A stretch of 64,000 nt of DNA, taken from NCBI RefSeq assembly GCF_016920785.2, contig NW_024609837.1, forward strand, positions 28,261,033 through 28,325,032. Direction: 5' to 3'. The notes beneath the pieces were generated by a model. That model was not told the DNA's origin, ran no database searches, and worked only from the letters and a program-made list of their open reading frames with translations. Of the stretch, positions 46,670 through 58,456 are shown one piece after another (positions within the stretch are counted from its first letter, which is position 1; each line of letters opens with the position of its first letter). Source of the stretch: Ixodes scapularis. Taxonomy: Eukaryota; Arthropoda; Arachnida; Ixodida; Ixodidae. Position numbers and translations under genes: made by a program.

Positions 46670-48560
46670 TGTTTTCACAATTCCACTTTGTGCACATCTC
46701 TCCACTTTCATTTTCAAGCAGCGGCATAACCAAAATTATCGATAAGCTCCCTACCCACTGTGCTGCCGGTGACGATGGAATATATTCAAAACTACTAAAA
46801 ATGGTAAATAATTCCGCTTTTCTTCTTTTCTTTCTACTTTTTCAGCAAAGTCTTCACACAGGTATCGCCCAACAGATTGAAATTTCGCTATCGTTCAACC
46901 AATTTTTAAATCGGGCATAAAATCCGACCCCTCCAACTACCGTCCTACATCCCTTACGAGCGTCCCGCGCAAAGTGATGCAACCTGTCATTTTCTTCAGC
47001 TATCATGGACCACTTCGACAGGAATGACTACATTTTTTCGTATTAGCATGGCGCTTCACACAAAATTACTCATGTAATACTCAGCTCTTCGAATTTATCA
47101 CTGATATGCACTTCAACACCCATGCTGGCACCCAGACTGACATCATCTTCATCGACTTCGCCAAGGCATTCGGCACAGTTCCGCATTGTCGCTTACTGCT
47201 AAAGCTTTCACACCTTCAAATATACCCTTTTATTGTAGACTGAATAGCAGCCTTTTTACGATGCAGAACACAGTCAGCGAGATTAAATAACACACTTTCA
47301 TCCCAATGTCCCATCACAAGAGGTGTCCCACAGGGTAGCGTGATAGGCCTCCCCTCTTATTCTTGATATACATCAACGACCTTCCATCAACCTTAACGTC
47401 CACCATCAGGTTGTTTGCGGACGACTGCGTCTTATATCAGAAAATAGCCCACTTCGATGATAGTCTCGCCCTAGAGAATGACCTTGATAAGATTGGTCCA
47501 TGGTGCGTGAAATGGCAACTCAATGTCAATATTACAAATTGTCAGCAAATGAGTCACCAAAAGGTCAGATGTGGAATCGATCCAATACGACCTTCTTTCT
47601 CTCGAACTTGAAGTTGCCAGGTCATATAAATGTTTAGGCATTCACATTGCGCACATTTTAACTCGGAACGAACGCATTAATCATGTCATACAAAGCGCAT
47701 CAAAGAAACTTGGCTTTCTGAGGCGTACTTTGCACCAGGCACCCCAGGGTACGTGTATGCTTGCCTATAAAACTATCGTATTCTCCAAGCTTGAATACGT
47801 AAATATAATCTGGAATCCGCATCAAAATTACCTAGTCAAAAGTCTTGAAGCACTGCAAAATAAAGCCGCACAATTGATCTCTGAACATTATTCGTATCAT
47901 ACCAGCGTTACTTGCATAAAACAAAACATCGCTTTGTCTTCTCTAGAGGTGCGAAGAAAAATTACTCGTTTGTGTTTATTTCATCCCCTTTATTACAGTG
48001 CTTCCCCATTCAAAGAGTCAATCTGTAGACCCGTAGTTCGTATTTCAGCCAGAATTGATGACGCACAGCTCGTACTAATCTTTTTTCTTCATCCCCGTTG
48101 TTATTGTGCATTTCCGACTGGAACTCCCTGCCTGAATCTGTCCCAGCCGAACAAGATGAGGTGTTGTTTAGAAGCAAGTGTCAAGATATGTTTTTAAATG
48201 TACTCCAAAACTCGGAATCATTGAGCGTGGCCAATAATGTTGAGCTATGTGTGGACTAGCCAACGTGAATTTCTGACTCGATATTAGTTTCTGTTGCTTT
48301 TCGTGGTTTTCCCTCTTAGATTTATCATGGGCTTTTCTGACTTTCGAAAGTAAACATTTGCAATTTTGATTATGCTTGAATGTGAATGATGATGTGGTAC
48401 CATGTTTGAACCAGAAAATGTGAACTTTGTTACTCTGTCGTTCTTGTTTTCTTTATAGAGTTATTTTCATAGAGTGTTCTTTCCTTCGTTGCAAAATCCT
48501 CGCTCATGGCTTGCACCTGTAAAGATGTCTTTGAGCTAAATAAATTAAATGGCAGTGAAA
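46670..48560 (+). mobile_element. degenerate LINE (jockey/CR1-like), RT to 3' end
   Basis: Pieces of RT can be read in order: a thumb-proximal KLPTHCAAGDDGI block; motif A FIDFAKAFGTVPH (about 47145-47180); ITRGVPQGSV (about 47318-47345); catalytic FADD (47414-47425); then the C-terminal tail with HVIQSASKKLGFLRRTLHQ and KLEYVNIIWNPHQN (47640-47830). At least four frame changes and several stops kill it. It ends with TTTGAGCTAAATAAATTAAAT near 48545, like many LINE 3' ends. Confidence 0.9.
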
Positions 48561-49973
48561 TAATGACCTGCGGGCCCCTTATTGGGTTTTGGGAATTTAG
48601 ATGGTTAATTGCTTTAACATTATTCTCATCAAAAGAATAATAGAATCAATCCAAATTTTACAAAATATCGCCTCGGGTGATGAGTTCAGAATATGTTCAC
48701 AAAACGTATAAATTAAGAATCACTGTTGTCACTATAAAAACTCAAAACCAAAAACCAAATCAGACAACAAAATTTATTTTTAAGGCAGCGCGTGACGCAT
48801 AGAACCTTATATTACATTAAGTATTTATATCTATCTTGATAACGATGTCAGAGTTTTTCACGTGATAAAAAAAGATTTCTCTTTGTAAAGATCATTATGG
48901 TTAGATGGCGTGTTTTCGTGATTGTAGCGTTTAATTGAGGGCCTAAATTAGCGCAATCTACATTATTATTAAAACAGTTAAGCTATTTTAATACGTAGTT
49001 TTTGAAGCTCTAATATAGTTTGTTGCTTATAATTTCAAACGCGCGACCAACTATGGCATTCTAAAGTTGTCAAATTATCATCACTGGTGCCAATTCTAGC
49101 ATTTTAATTTAACAGGTTATAAAATAAAAATAGTGTAAAATCAATGAAAACATTTTAGCTAGTCGTAGAAATTAATGTAAAATAATGTTAATTGTGGGCA
49201 TGCACATGGTGCTATCAAAGTCGTGACTTTTTACAATCGGCAAAACTTTTAAATTTGCCGCCAATCCTACTGGATCAAATGCCCCAAAATAAAAATATTA
49301 CAATAAGAAGGAATTCCGTTCTGTTTTTGTTTTTTGTTTTTTTGTTTTTCTTTTTTGTATTACAAAATTTAAAAACAAAGCGATTATTTTATTTATTTTT
49401 ATGCGCCAACGTTTTGTCAATCTCAGCCTTCGCAGTTCGAAGGAACGCCTAGACGCTGGCTCGTCTGCTCACTGCAGCACGTTCTGTTGGCGTTGGAAGA
49501 CCGGTGAAAAAGTAGCAAGTTTTAGTAATGCGTAAACCAGCGAACTCAAGCACTGTGTGTTTGCGTTAGCGTTGCGTGTTCCTCACTGCGCGTGCACAAA
49601 GCCCACAATTTACGGTCTTGGCAACCAATCACGCACAAAAGATTGTCGCAGGATTGCTACCCGTTGCATGTGCGTGATTCGTTCAGTTGGTGATAGCAAA
49701 CAAACAAACGGACAAACGCGATCAGCGCTGTGACGTCGCACTTTTGGCGCTGCTTGATTGGCTCCAACGGATTGTGGCGTCTGCTGCGGTCGAACCTAAA
49801 ATAAAACAGAGTTTATAGGCTTTTTCTTTCGAAGCAGTATACGCTCTAAATACTTCACCTACTTTGCCTTTCCCAATTAGCAAAGCAAATGCAAACGCTT
49901 GTGGACAAATTTACTGATTGGTATGTTACATCAACTTGAAAAATGAAAAGCCTGAATCAACGGGAATATAACA
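48561..49973. other. unassigned stretch downstream of legumain
   Basis: AT-rich to 49440, with a T-rich run at 49320-49350. Then comes a mixed stretch with an AATCACGCACA/TGTGCGTGATT inverted pair (about 49626-49681). I see no canonical AATAAA for legumain within about 200 bases of its stop on the minus strand. Confidence 0.45.
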
Positions 49974-51299
49974 CTAGACAATGCCGACGACCGTTGGATG
50001 GGTGCAGACATTGTCCATCGCTTCGCGAATCTCACTAATGGATATTTTTTCTTCGCACATGTTGACCAGCAAGCGCAAGTGGGCGAGGGCGTGAGGGTTA
50101 ACCGAGAGTTCAAAGCACGTGGTGTCGAAGTATCGCACGGCTTGCTCGTAGCAGGTGTGGTCCCTCAGCGGAATCTTCGCCTTGAGCAACTGCTCAGTCT
50201 TCTCAGCGTAACCGAGCGTCACAAACGACACGAGCTCCGTCATCTTGCCCTTCAGGAAAGCACGGTTTCGTAGCATTTGGTCGAGCTCATGTTTCAGTGA
50301 GAGCTTGATCTGAGGGTCCGTCGCCTTCTGAAGTTTCTTGCGGACAATGGCAATGGGCACATCCCTGCTGTCGACGGCATCCAAAATGGCTTTGGGCAAG
50401 ACTATGGGAGCGGCAGACTTGGAGCCTTGGAACTCACTGACCTTTAGGTTGGCTATCTCCAAGTCACCGAATTCCATGACGTGGCTCGTGTTGGTCTCAG
50501 AACGGACGATCTTGAACTGTTTCAGGAAGGTTTCCTTGTGCAGATCTTCGCGATCCGAGTCTTCCATCCATTTGACGCTGTACACATCTCCCAAATATGT
50601 ATGCCTGAAATCGTCATAGTAACAGGCGTAGGATGATTCGTCACTGTTGGACGCCGTTGTCGCATACACGTTGATGTCGTCCGGTAAGAGGTTTTCGAAC
50701 ATCGACCCGGAATCACAAGCCTCGAGGTAGAAGACCAGTTTTCCAAACTTTTTCTGCTCGTGCATCAGTTTTATGACGCGGTTCAGGTCTGTCACTTGAA
50801 GCTGGTCGTACGGGAAACCAATTATTCCAGGAGCACCATGATCAGAAAAATAGACGAACACGTGGTCGTTCGGACCGCTTGCGATTACCTTCCCGCTGCC
50901 TCCTTTGATTTTCTTACCCTGCAGGATGCTCAAGGAGTTCTTCGGATTAACGAGGTCTCCCGTGTAGTCCTTGGGCACTCCTTCGTAAACGTCGGAGCCG
51001 TTCAGGTGGTTGACGATGATTCCGTCCGTTGAATTGGCGGGGTTGTGAGCGATGTCGTCGTACATCATCACTACTATGCGTTCATCTGGAATGCCATGGT
51101 TGTGCAGAACATGGTACGCGTGGCATACGTCTGCCTGTTGGCGATAGTTGTAATATCCACTAGATCCTGCCACCAGAAGGGCCCAGAGCTTGCCGTCGGC
51201 ACTCGCTTGGGCTTTAGAGGTAGGTATGAAAATTCCGGTTGCAACTAAAAAAAGAAAAGGTAGCGCCAGAGGCGAAATAATTGACCGTAGTGAAATCAT
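49974..51299 (-). CDS. legumain (asparaginyl endopeptidase, family C13), single exon
   Basis: A cysteine protease that cleaves after Asn. In ticks such enzymes act in gut endo-lysosomal digestion of blood proteins (family knowledge). The frame extends upstream to a TTG, but the ATG at 51299 has a strong ACCATG context, so I use it: 441 residues, near the usual 430-440. Residues 1-31 look like a signal peptide. Catalytic His154 lies in YFSDHGAPG, Cys195 in YLEACDSGSM, and Asn51 in YYNYR; the S1-pocket Arg53 and Glu193 are kept. A C-terminal prodomain follows from about residue 300, with its conserved Cys residues. N-glycosylation sequons include NST, NGS and NTS. Oddities: RQQAD where legumains usually have RHQAD, EACDSG for EACESG, and no Asn at the position of the human autocleavage site. 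No intron, stop or frameshift interrupts it. It may be an intronless paralogue. Confidence 0.95.
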   Translation of the reverse strand: MISLRSIISPLALPFLFLVATGIFIPTSKAQASADGKLWALLVAGSSGYYNYRQQADVCHAYHVLHNHGIPDERIVVMMYDDIAHNPANSTDGIIVNHLNGSDVYEGVPKDYTGDLVNPKNSLSILQGKKIKGGSGKVIASGPNDHVFVYFSDHGAPGIIGFPYDQLQVTDLNRVIKLMHEQKKFGKLVFYLEACDSGSMFENLLPDDINVYATTASNSDESSYACYYDDFRHTYLGDVYSVKWMEDSDREDLHKETFLKQFKIVRSETNTSHVMEFGDLEIANLKVSEFQGSKSAAPIVLPKAILDAVDSRDVPIAIVRKKLQKATDPQIKLSLKHELDQMLRNRAFLKGKMTELVSFVTLGYAEKTEQLLKAKIPLRDHTCYEQAVRYFDTTCFELSVNPHALAHLRLLVNMCEEKISISEIREAMDNVCTHPTVVGIV

Positions 51300-51739
51300 G
51301 GTGACTGCAGTCAAAGTACCCGATTTGCCGCTTCTGGTGGTGTTTTTAAACAGTACGTTATCTACGTATGCTGCCTTTCATTTCCTCGAATACCGCTGAG
51401 AGACAATGCTGCTTGTGACACCGGTCATGGGACAGGGATGCTAGAATACCCGGAATCCTGATACCGATTGTGAGTCGAAAGATCGCATTTTTCTTGTGTT
51501 GTTCTATTCGTCGCCAAGAATGCCTGTGCGTCAAGCTTCGAGATAGTTGCAGGTGCGTTGATAACCGTACGAGTGGCTCACTATGTGGAGGCACCTTTTT
51601 CGTTATAGTTATTTTGAGGCCTAGTGTGTTTCTAAAGATCAGATAAGGTATAAAAGAGTTACTCGTTAATGTTAAAACGATTATACGGAATAAATATTAC
51701 GTTTACAGTTCCGATTTCTAGGCTTTTGTTTCTCTCCGA
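51300..51739. other. legumain 5' flank
   Basis: No convincing minus-strand TATA box or splice acceptor is seen. A TATAAAAG at 51648 is on the plus strand, the wrong orientation for legumain. Confidence 0.4.
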
Positions 51740-52220
51740 GAAGTGAGCGAGACAGGAAAGACACGAGGACACCATGGAACATGTTGGAAGGGATGTGACG
51801 GCGCTAGGGCAAGAACGTGCTCATCATTGATGATTTTAATGGACATATCAACTCATTTCATTATGAGTAAGATGACAATTAATAACCGGAGACTAGCAGA
51901 AAATCTACAGCTGGAAGTGGTGAACCTCCCAGAATCATGAAAAGAAAAATATTCCTGGTGTGCAAGGGACAGAATATGTACAGACTACATGTCCGATCGC
52001 TCGAAGCGTTGGAAGCAAGAGTATGGCGAACATAGACTTAACAGTTAGCACAACCGGCTGGAGCCGGTGCTTAGAAGGGCAACTCAGAAAACGTCAAAGA
52101 GAAAGATCGCAAGGATTTTATGAGGGTGTACGTTACTGAGGACATGGTAGCAAAAATTGTATATCACTTCTAGAAGATTGAGTAAAGGAGAGGCGAAAGA
52201 GGCTGCTCCGGTGAAACTTC
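51740..52220 (+). mobile_element. LINE endonuclease fragment
   Basis: Frames give an AP-endonuclease-like core (LMILMDIS region and, in another frame, a DFNGHINSFH block near 51830-51860). RRLAENLQLEVVNLPES follows at about 51885-51940. Text after 51950 continues as CARDRI-like residues with stops. This is a piece of a different LINE from those at 22.9 and 46.7 kb. Confidence 0.65.
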
Positions 52221-52649
52221 GATAGTCAATGATTTGTCTGAAAATTGGTTTAACATATTAATAGATGCATCTGAACTATTATCCCAAAAGTAAAAATCAC
52301 CAAAACTTTTTTTTTTATTTTGGTAAGGGTATTGAATTTGTGAATTTGGTTTGAGAGGCTGAGGGGCTCTATCAGCATCCCTGAGAACATGACGTCAGAT
52401 GTTGTAGTATGGGGGCAGTACAGATTGCTCCCCACATGTAAGAAAATGTTTGATGGTGTGAAATAAGTCTTGCTAAAACTCAGAGTTTCAAAAAAAGTGC
52501 AAAATGCCGTGGTGTTTAGACTGCCCGCTCGACTTGCAAGTGGTACAACATGTGACGTCATCGCAATTGAGTGCTAGGGCAAATATGTTGGTTTTGAGAT
52601 TTTAATAATGTTTTTGTTTTGTTTGTGTACACACCATTGGTAACTCTGT

Positions 52650-53750
52650 CTTGCCATCCTTCACTTTTGACAATCATGGGATCAGTGACTTGGCAGACTC
52701 TACAGAAGCGATCCTTGACAGCCTACTACGGATGGACATTAGAAAGTCGTTTGGTCAGGATAAAATTCCTAACACTTTCCTAAAAAAAAAGGTATGCCGA
52801 ATGGTGTTCCGAGTTTCTTGGCGTATGATTTACTCTTGCAGAAACGGGTCAGGTGCCACAAAATTGAAGAGTAACCAAGGTAGCTCCTCTATATCTATAT
52901 ATATATTATATATGTAAGAGTAGATAGAGAGTGAGAGAAAAAAAAGAGTATTTGCGATTATAGACCAGTGTCGTTGTTGAGTGCAAGTAGTACAGGTTCT
53001 TGAATATTTAATTTTCAAGTACGTCACACGTTTTCTAGGATCTGCAGCGTTTAGAATAAATGAGCAACACGGGTTCTGTAGAGGGTGCTCGACTGTGAGA
53101 GAACTTCTCCACAAGGTCCATAATGTTGCTGCAGTAATGAATAATCATGCTCGAGTCGATGCTAACGGCACATAAATATTTAACCCGCTCTTTACTAAAA
53201 TATAGGGACAACTTGTGGGACCTTCATTCACAATCGTATATAAACCAGTTGGAGGGTGTTAAAAATCTTTTAGGTTTATTTATAATTTGTATGGCAAGGA
53301 ATCACGTATTTCACTGTCGTATGTTGCGTCTGGACTGCCGGTGTTGTCGTGTCAAAAGAAAGTAAAGCGCTTAGACATTTTACATACATTAATATATCAC
53401 AAAACATTTTTTCTTCATTTTGATGTCTATCTTGAGTACCACGTGAGCCGTGACACAAGGCAAGAGCACAAGTAACGGATTTGTGAAGTTCGTTGCAGGA
53501 AAGACGTTTTAAATTATTTATTTATTTCGCGTACCGTTTGCGAGTAGAACGAGTTGCCTCGGAGCGTGACGGGTATATTTTCTACAAGGACTAAACTGCC
53601 TACTCGTTTGACTGAATCTGGATGAATGTTCATTTGCTTTGCTGACTTTTCTTATTGTTCCGCCTACACCAGGCCCTGGCCTTTAAAAGTTGGCCGGCAG
53701 TATCTTCAAATAAAAGTAAATGTATCTCTGACGTTTATTTTCAATAGCTA
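52650..53750 (+). mobile_element. LINE RT fragment with internal deletion
   Basis: The N-terminal RT block GISDLADSTEAILDSLLRMD (52675-52740) is followed by NEQHGFCRGCSTVRELLH (53055-53115). A jump then leads to a C-terminal tail (GLPVLSCQKKVKRLDILHTL in the 53320-53400 region, EYHVSRDTRQEHK to 53475). The RT core with motif A to C is missing between about 53175 and 53230. A TATATC/AT tract (52884-52917) interrupts the first part. Confidence 0.75.
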
Positions 53751-54904
53751 TTATAGATTCAGATGTAATAAATAGTGCTCCAGGAAAAGCAAAGCCAGTA
53801 CATTCAAAAGGCGTGCCTAATTAGGATAGCTAAAAATAAATACCGCCGGAGCTGGATCCCTTTAAAGACCGACGACCAGTTCGCGATTTTCACTTTTCCC
53901 TCGCTTTCTCTTCTCCCCCTTCTACCCTGTCCACCGTTGCCTGTTTCCTCCTCCCCCAAGGTGAACTGAGGAGGATCTTCTGCCTTGCAGAATCTCGAGT
54001 CTGGTCGTCGGCCTTTAAGCGTACTACATACAAAGTGGCATTTGAAAACACGCCCCAACCGTCGCAGTAAGCACTGGTGAGGCTCTGAAGTTAATAAAAT
54101 AGGTGTGTGCGAATATCGGTTCCAATTGAATAGTATTGCGTTATTCATAGACTTTACAGTGGAAGGGAAAGCCATGAAAAGCTATAAAAAAGCCATTCAA
54201 GCTTGGCAGGCCGCTAACGGTAAACATCGGCAGTCGCTTCGGATGTATCACAATAATAAGATCTTTATGCATTTGCAATGGTGTAGGCCGAGAGAACATG
54301 GTCGCACGAAACGGCTGGACGAGCTCTCGGCCCCCGAATCGCATTCTACAGCAGTGACAGGGCGACAAAGAACGAACTAAAAACACACGAACACACACCA
54401 AAAGCATTAGTCGACTACAACAATATGACACTTCAACGCACTCAACTCTTTCATGTTTATGGTATGAAAGTGAACGTCACTGAGAACAAAACAATTAAGC
54501 AGTTTAAGTAACTTGTAGGATAACATTTTTCCCCTAGGAAATTTAATCAGCAAGTATAGGTATATTCCAGTATTCAGGGTTGTGAAATTGATAATTGGGA
54601 ACGCGTCGGCTTAAACGAGGCAGTCAATTATGTAAGTACGGTTACTAAGCAATTCTTCTAGAAAGCAAATAATTATACATGTTGTAGATACTATATATGT
54701 TATACATTCTGAACAGGTTTTTTTGTATGCGAGCAGAACGGCACACTAGCAATAGTACGTATCATTCGTTTTTGCAGTAAGTGTATTCTTAAGATTTGTT
54801 GCCGTGGCGGTACCCCAAATCAGGTAGATAATGACGGCATGAACACAAAAAAAATGGAAAATATTCTAAAAATAAAACAAAGAATACGCCAAGAAACATA
54901 CAGG
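53751..54904. other. unassigned stretch
   Basis: A pyrimidine-rich part at 53890-53960 (CTCTTCTCCCCCTTCTACC). Otherwise no gene and no clear element boundary. Confidence 0.4.
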
Positions 54905-56116
54905 AGAAAGTGAGATCCATCTTTCTTACAGACTGCCAGAGACATCAGCTCCAGTGGAAAGTATGCCGAGGAGAAGTTCTGAAGTTATGGGTGGGCCGAG
55001 GGCAGAGCATTTTCATCCTAGATGAATGTATAGTAAAAGAAAGTGGAAGGCATGGGCGCATGCATCACGATGTTCATAAAAATAATACGTTTTTCAAGAA
55101 GCACAACTACTGCAAGAAAAGCTCAATGGACAGCCAAAGGCCCCTCTGTTGCCAATCAGTAGAAAATCGGCGTAGTGAGTGTGGTACGCACACTGACTCA
55201 CATGAAGAGGAACGCGTACAAGGGGTTGGATGGTATCCCCCAAAAAATACTTCAAGACTTTGAGACAGGCTTTCCTAACAGCACTTAGCTCCTATCCTTG
55301 GCATTCTCTGTGGAACAGAAGACACCACCGAACTGGGAACTCGTCCGTGTGATCCTGTACCCGAAGGAGGAGAGAGTCTATCAGCACCTGCGCAGATACG
55401 GTACCTTGACGCTTACGAGCATGGTATGCAGGATATTCTCATTCGTCCTGAAGGAGCGTGTGGTAGCATAAAAAAAAGTGGACAACTTACTGAGCTATAG
55501 TGAGACTCTCAGAGGGTACGTCACCATGAGGACACCTTGTACGTATGCAGGATATTCTCATTCGTCCTGAAGGAGCGTGTGGTAGCATAAAAAAAAGTGG
55601 ACAACTTACTGAGCTATAGTGAGACTCTCAGAGGGTACGTCACCATGAGGACACCTTGTTCACAATTCCGCAGTGTAAGAACGTTGTAAGAAAGTGAACA
55701 CACGGCCGCTGTGCTTCTTACTTGATATCACCAAAGCGTATGACAGTGTGTCCAACTCACGGCTCAAACGGTGTTTGGACCAGATAGGGACTCCAAGAAA
55801 TGTTATTTACTGGTTCGCTGCAGCCTCTATACTTGGTCAATACGGTGCGGGCAGGCTTGGGAAGGACAGATCCAGAAGGGGTGATCACGATGACGGGCCT
55901 CCGACAAAGGTGCTTGCTGTTCCCGCTTCTCTGCATGTTGTGACTTTGAAGTCAGCTACTCTGGTTAGTCTAAGGAGCGTTATACTTGGTTGTTCCGTTT
56001 TAACCTCGACAAGGAGGTCTCCGGAATGGTGCTGCTTTGCTTTGCAAGACTTTCTAAAATATGATTCGTGGTTTTTTACAACAAGGAACGGGGAGAGCTT
56101 TCCAAGAGGTAGTTAA
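54905..56116 (+). mobile_element. LINE RT fragment, third type
   Basis: Frames give WELVRVILYPKEE (about 55330-55370), YGTLTLTSMVCRIFSFVLKE (about 55398-55460), and motif A FLLDITKAYDSVSNSRL (about 55710-55765). This ordering matches a LINE RT unlike the jockey-like copies. A perfect tandem duplication (55424-55659) and several stops disrupt it. Confidence 0.7.
55424..55659 (+). repeat. perfect 117-bp direct duplication, period 119
   Basis: 55424-55540 and 55543-55659 are identical, including an A8 run, separated by 2 bases. They lie inside the RT fragment. Recent duplication or assembly artefact. Confidence 0.93.
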
Positions 56117-56234
56117 TATTTGCAGTGAATTACTACAAACTTTGGGAAGGCTTAAACACTGACAGTAGTCTTCAAAGGAACAGTTTCTTCGGTGCGACCT
56201 CTTTTCAGAGGTCGATCACAAGGAAATGTTTGCT

Positions 56235-56355
56235 TTGGAACCCATAGAAAAATGGGAGATATTCGACATATGTTGTGTGCCGCCCACTGTGGGGCCAAAG
56301 ATGGGAAAGGGTAACGGCACGTAACAAAAATCGCTTTGATTTGCACGTTTTGAGA
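56235..56355 (+). repeat. direct repeat F, copy 1
   Basis: TTGGAACCCATAGAAAAATG and onward through GGGTAACGGCA and AACAAAAAT matches 57035-57155. The intervening 0.7 kb has LINE-like text (GVRHGDP near 56720). Confidence 0.8.
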
Positions 56356-56898
56356 CAGCGTCCGGAATGTGGTAGCCCGCTTTCTGTTCAAGCAGCACAC
56401 GACCCTCCACACGGCGACTGGGAAAACTCCAGCCTGGATGCTCTTCGGAAGGAAACGTCCCTCAGCTTTGGAACGAGTGAAGCCCAATGAGGACGAGACT
56501 TAGGTGTCTTCCATAGACAATCGGCGTGGGTTGTACGTTGGCCCGGTAGTTTGGGGAGGAAGGTTCCCAGACAACCGCGGCTGGATCCTGAGCGAACCAC
56601 TAAGAAGACAAAAATTCCGATCCTGGGTAATAAGTACGCGGCAAGGGGAAGTCAGCCGTCACAACAGTCACATACGAGATCGAAGGCCGTCGAAGCATGG
56701 TCATCCAGAGGTGACAACGTCACCTCCGGTGTGAGACATGGAGATCCCAGCTGATTCCCCTTTGCACAGGATGCGGCAACTGCTGGACCAGCCAATCCTC
56801 AACTTGGAACACGCACCAGCACTCGTCTTTGGAGGCCACCTCAGAGCTACGGGGGCTCTTTCTAAGTGGGGAGTGGCGTGGTATTCGGCAGTGTGGGA

Positions 56899-56922
56899 GG
56901 GGGGGGGGGGGGGGGGGGGGGG
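56899..56922. repeat. poly-G tract (24 G)
   Basis: Uninterrupted G24 between the two copies of repeat F; no hAT termini seen nearby. Confidence 0.95.
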
Positions 56923-57034
56923 CAGGATCGGTGTTGAGGCATTCTGGGATTGGAACACCAGAAGAGCCAAGAGGCCCTTTCTCAGTCGCATTAAAGCACT
57001 TGACCAGTATCCATTACTCACATGACTGTTACTC

Positions 57035-57155
57035 ATTGGAACCCATAGAAAAATGGGAGATATTTTACATCTGTGGTGTGCCGCCCACCGTGGAACCCTG
57101 CATGAGAAAGGGTAACGGCAAATAACAAAAATGGCTTTGCTGTGCACGTTACTCC
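57035..57155 (+). repeat. direct repeat F, copy 2
   Basis: About 85% like 56235-56355 by eye, sharing ATAGAAAAATGGGAGATATT and GTGTGCCGCCCAC. Confidence 0.8.
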
Positions 57156-58456
57156 AGTGGCACCTGCCCGGATGTTGTGCCAAAGTGTCGGTCTAGACTA
57201 GAGTCCTTCTCTACTCAAGGTTGGCCCTTGGCACCAAGAAGGTGAAAAAAGAATGGAGAGGGACGAGGGAGGAAGAGTAGAAGTAAAGGTGGAAGTGAAT
57301 GAAGGAAAGGAATAGTAGAAGAGGCGGCGACTGACTAAATCATCCTGACCAGGCCTCACCAGGACAGCTGTTCATGAAAAGCTTTGGCCAAAGTGGTGCA
57401 TCGTCTCACTCTGGGGGTCCCCGAAGGGTCCAAAGCTACCCCGGGCTCGGCTCCACCACCAGAATGCCCTTTCCCCCAGGGACCAGAAAAAAAATCCACG
57501 CACAGCCAGACGTGAGTGGGCTAACCCGCATGGCTCGGGGTCCGTGGTGAAGCTACTCACCAAATATCTACTAGCGCAGGTGCCGCCTGCGGGGCAACAA
57601 GAAAGGGACACAAGCACGGCGCTTTGATAATTGGGCTAGTTGGTGATCCACGACAACAAATTCAGCGCAAAAATGACGAGGACAGGAACACAAAAATATG
57701 GTTGTGTATGTTGATACAGCCTAGAATTCGGTCTGCCTCAACAGGCAACGAGTCTCCCAGCTGTAGATGAGAAATTTAGCCAATGCAGTACAAGCGCTAG
57801 CCTGGAGTCTTTGACGTGCATCACGCAGTAGTGATACAGTGTACTAGAATACTTGGGTAGTGTTGGGACCGGAGCGGCTGGCCTGAGGCGCGTGGTGTTG
57901 GAGAATTGTAGTAGACCTTTTCCGCAGCCCGCTAAACAGTCAGATAGCGCTCCGTAATCCACCCCAAGACCTTGAACTAGACCCAAGACCCAAGACGTTG
58001 ACCTTGAATGCACACACCTGAAGGTGTGTGCATGCGCGGCTCCAGGCGCGAAAATATGCATTTTCGGTGCCGCTTTTGTGGAGTGCACATAAGATTTCTG
58101 ACACAGCTACGACCGGCCAGCGGTCGTACCGCGGCATCTATTACGCAGCGGCAGAACCGTTGCCAACGTGATGCCTCAATGTGTTGGAGGCTATACAGGC
58201 TACATTACTCTACCTTCACATAAAAACAACTGCGACTTTAAAGAATCGGATTGCAAGTTGTTTCAGCGTCGAATTAGCTGCGACTTTCAATTCGTCGGAT
58301 AGTGAGCTTTTAAATGAAATGTTCATTTCCTTGTCACTTATTCCTGTGTTCATTTATGCGACGCACCGCCCAAGCGACGGTCGCAGAGGGATGAGAATGT
58401 TATATTTCTTCATGGCTGCCACGACCATCCGAGGACTACCCGACGTTCACTTGTAA
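57156..58456. other. unassigned stretch with dispersed repeat C
   Basis: It holds a purine-rich patch (57240-57320) and TTGGGCTAGTTGGTGATCCA at about 57633, a recurrent tick repeat word. Repeat C lies at 57761-57809. A short ACACACCT/AGGTGTGT inverted pair is at about 58011-58030. No gene supported. Confidence 0.45.
57761..57809 (+). repeat. dispersed repeat C, copy 3
   Basis: GCTGTAGATGAGAAATTTAG followed by CCAATGCAGTACAAGCGCTA; matches 44109-44155 and the reverse of 14508-14557. Confidence 0.7.

Noticed and set aside
51641..51660. TATAAAAG as the legumain promoter
   Set aside because: It is on the plus strand while legumain is on the minus strand.
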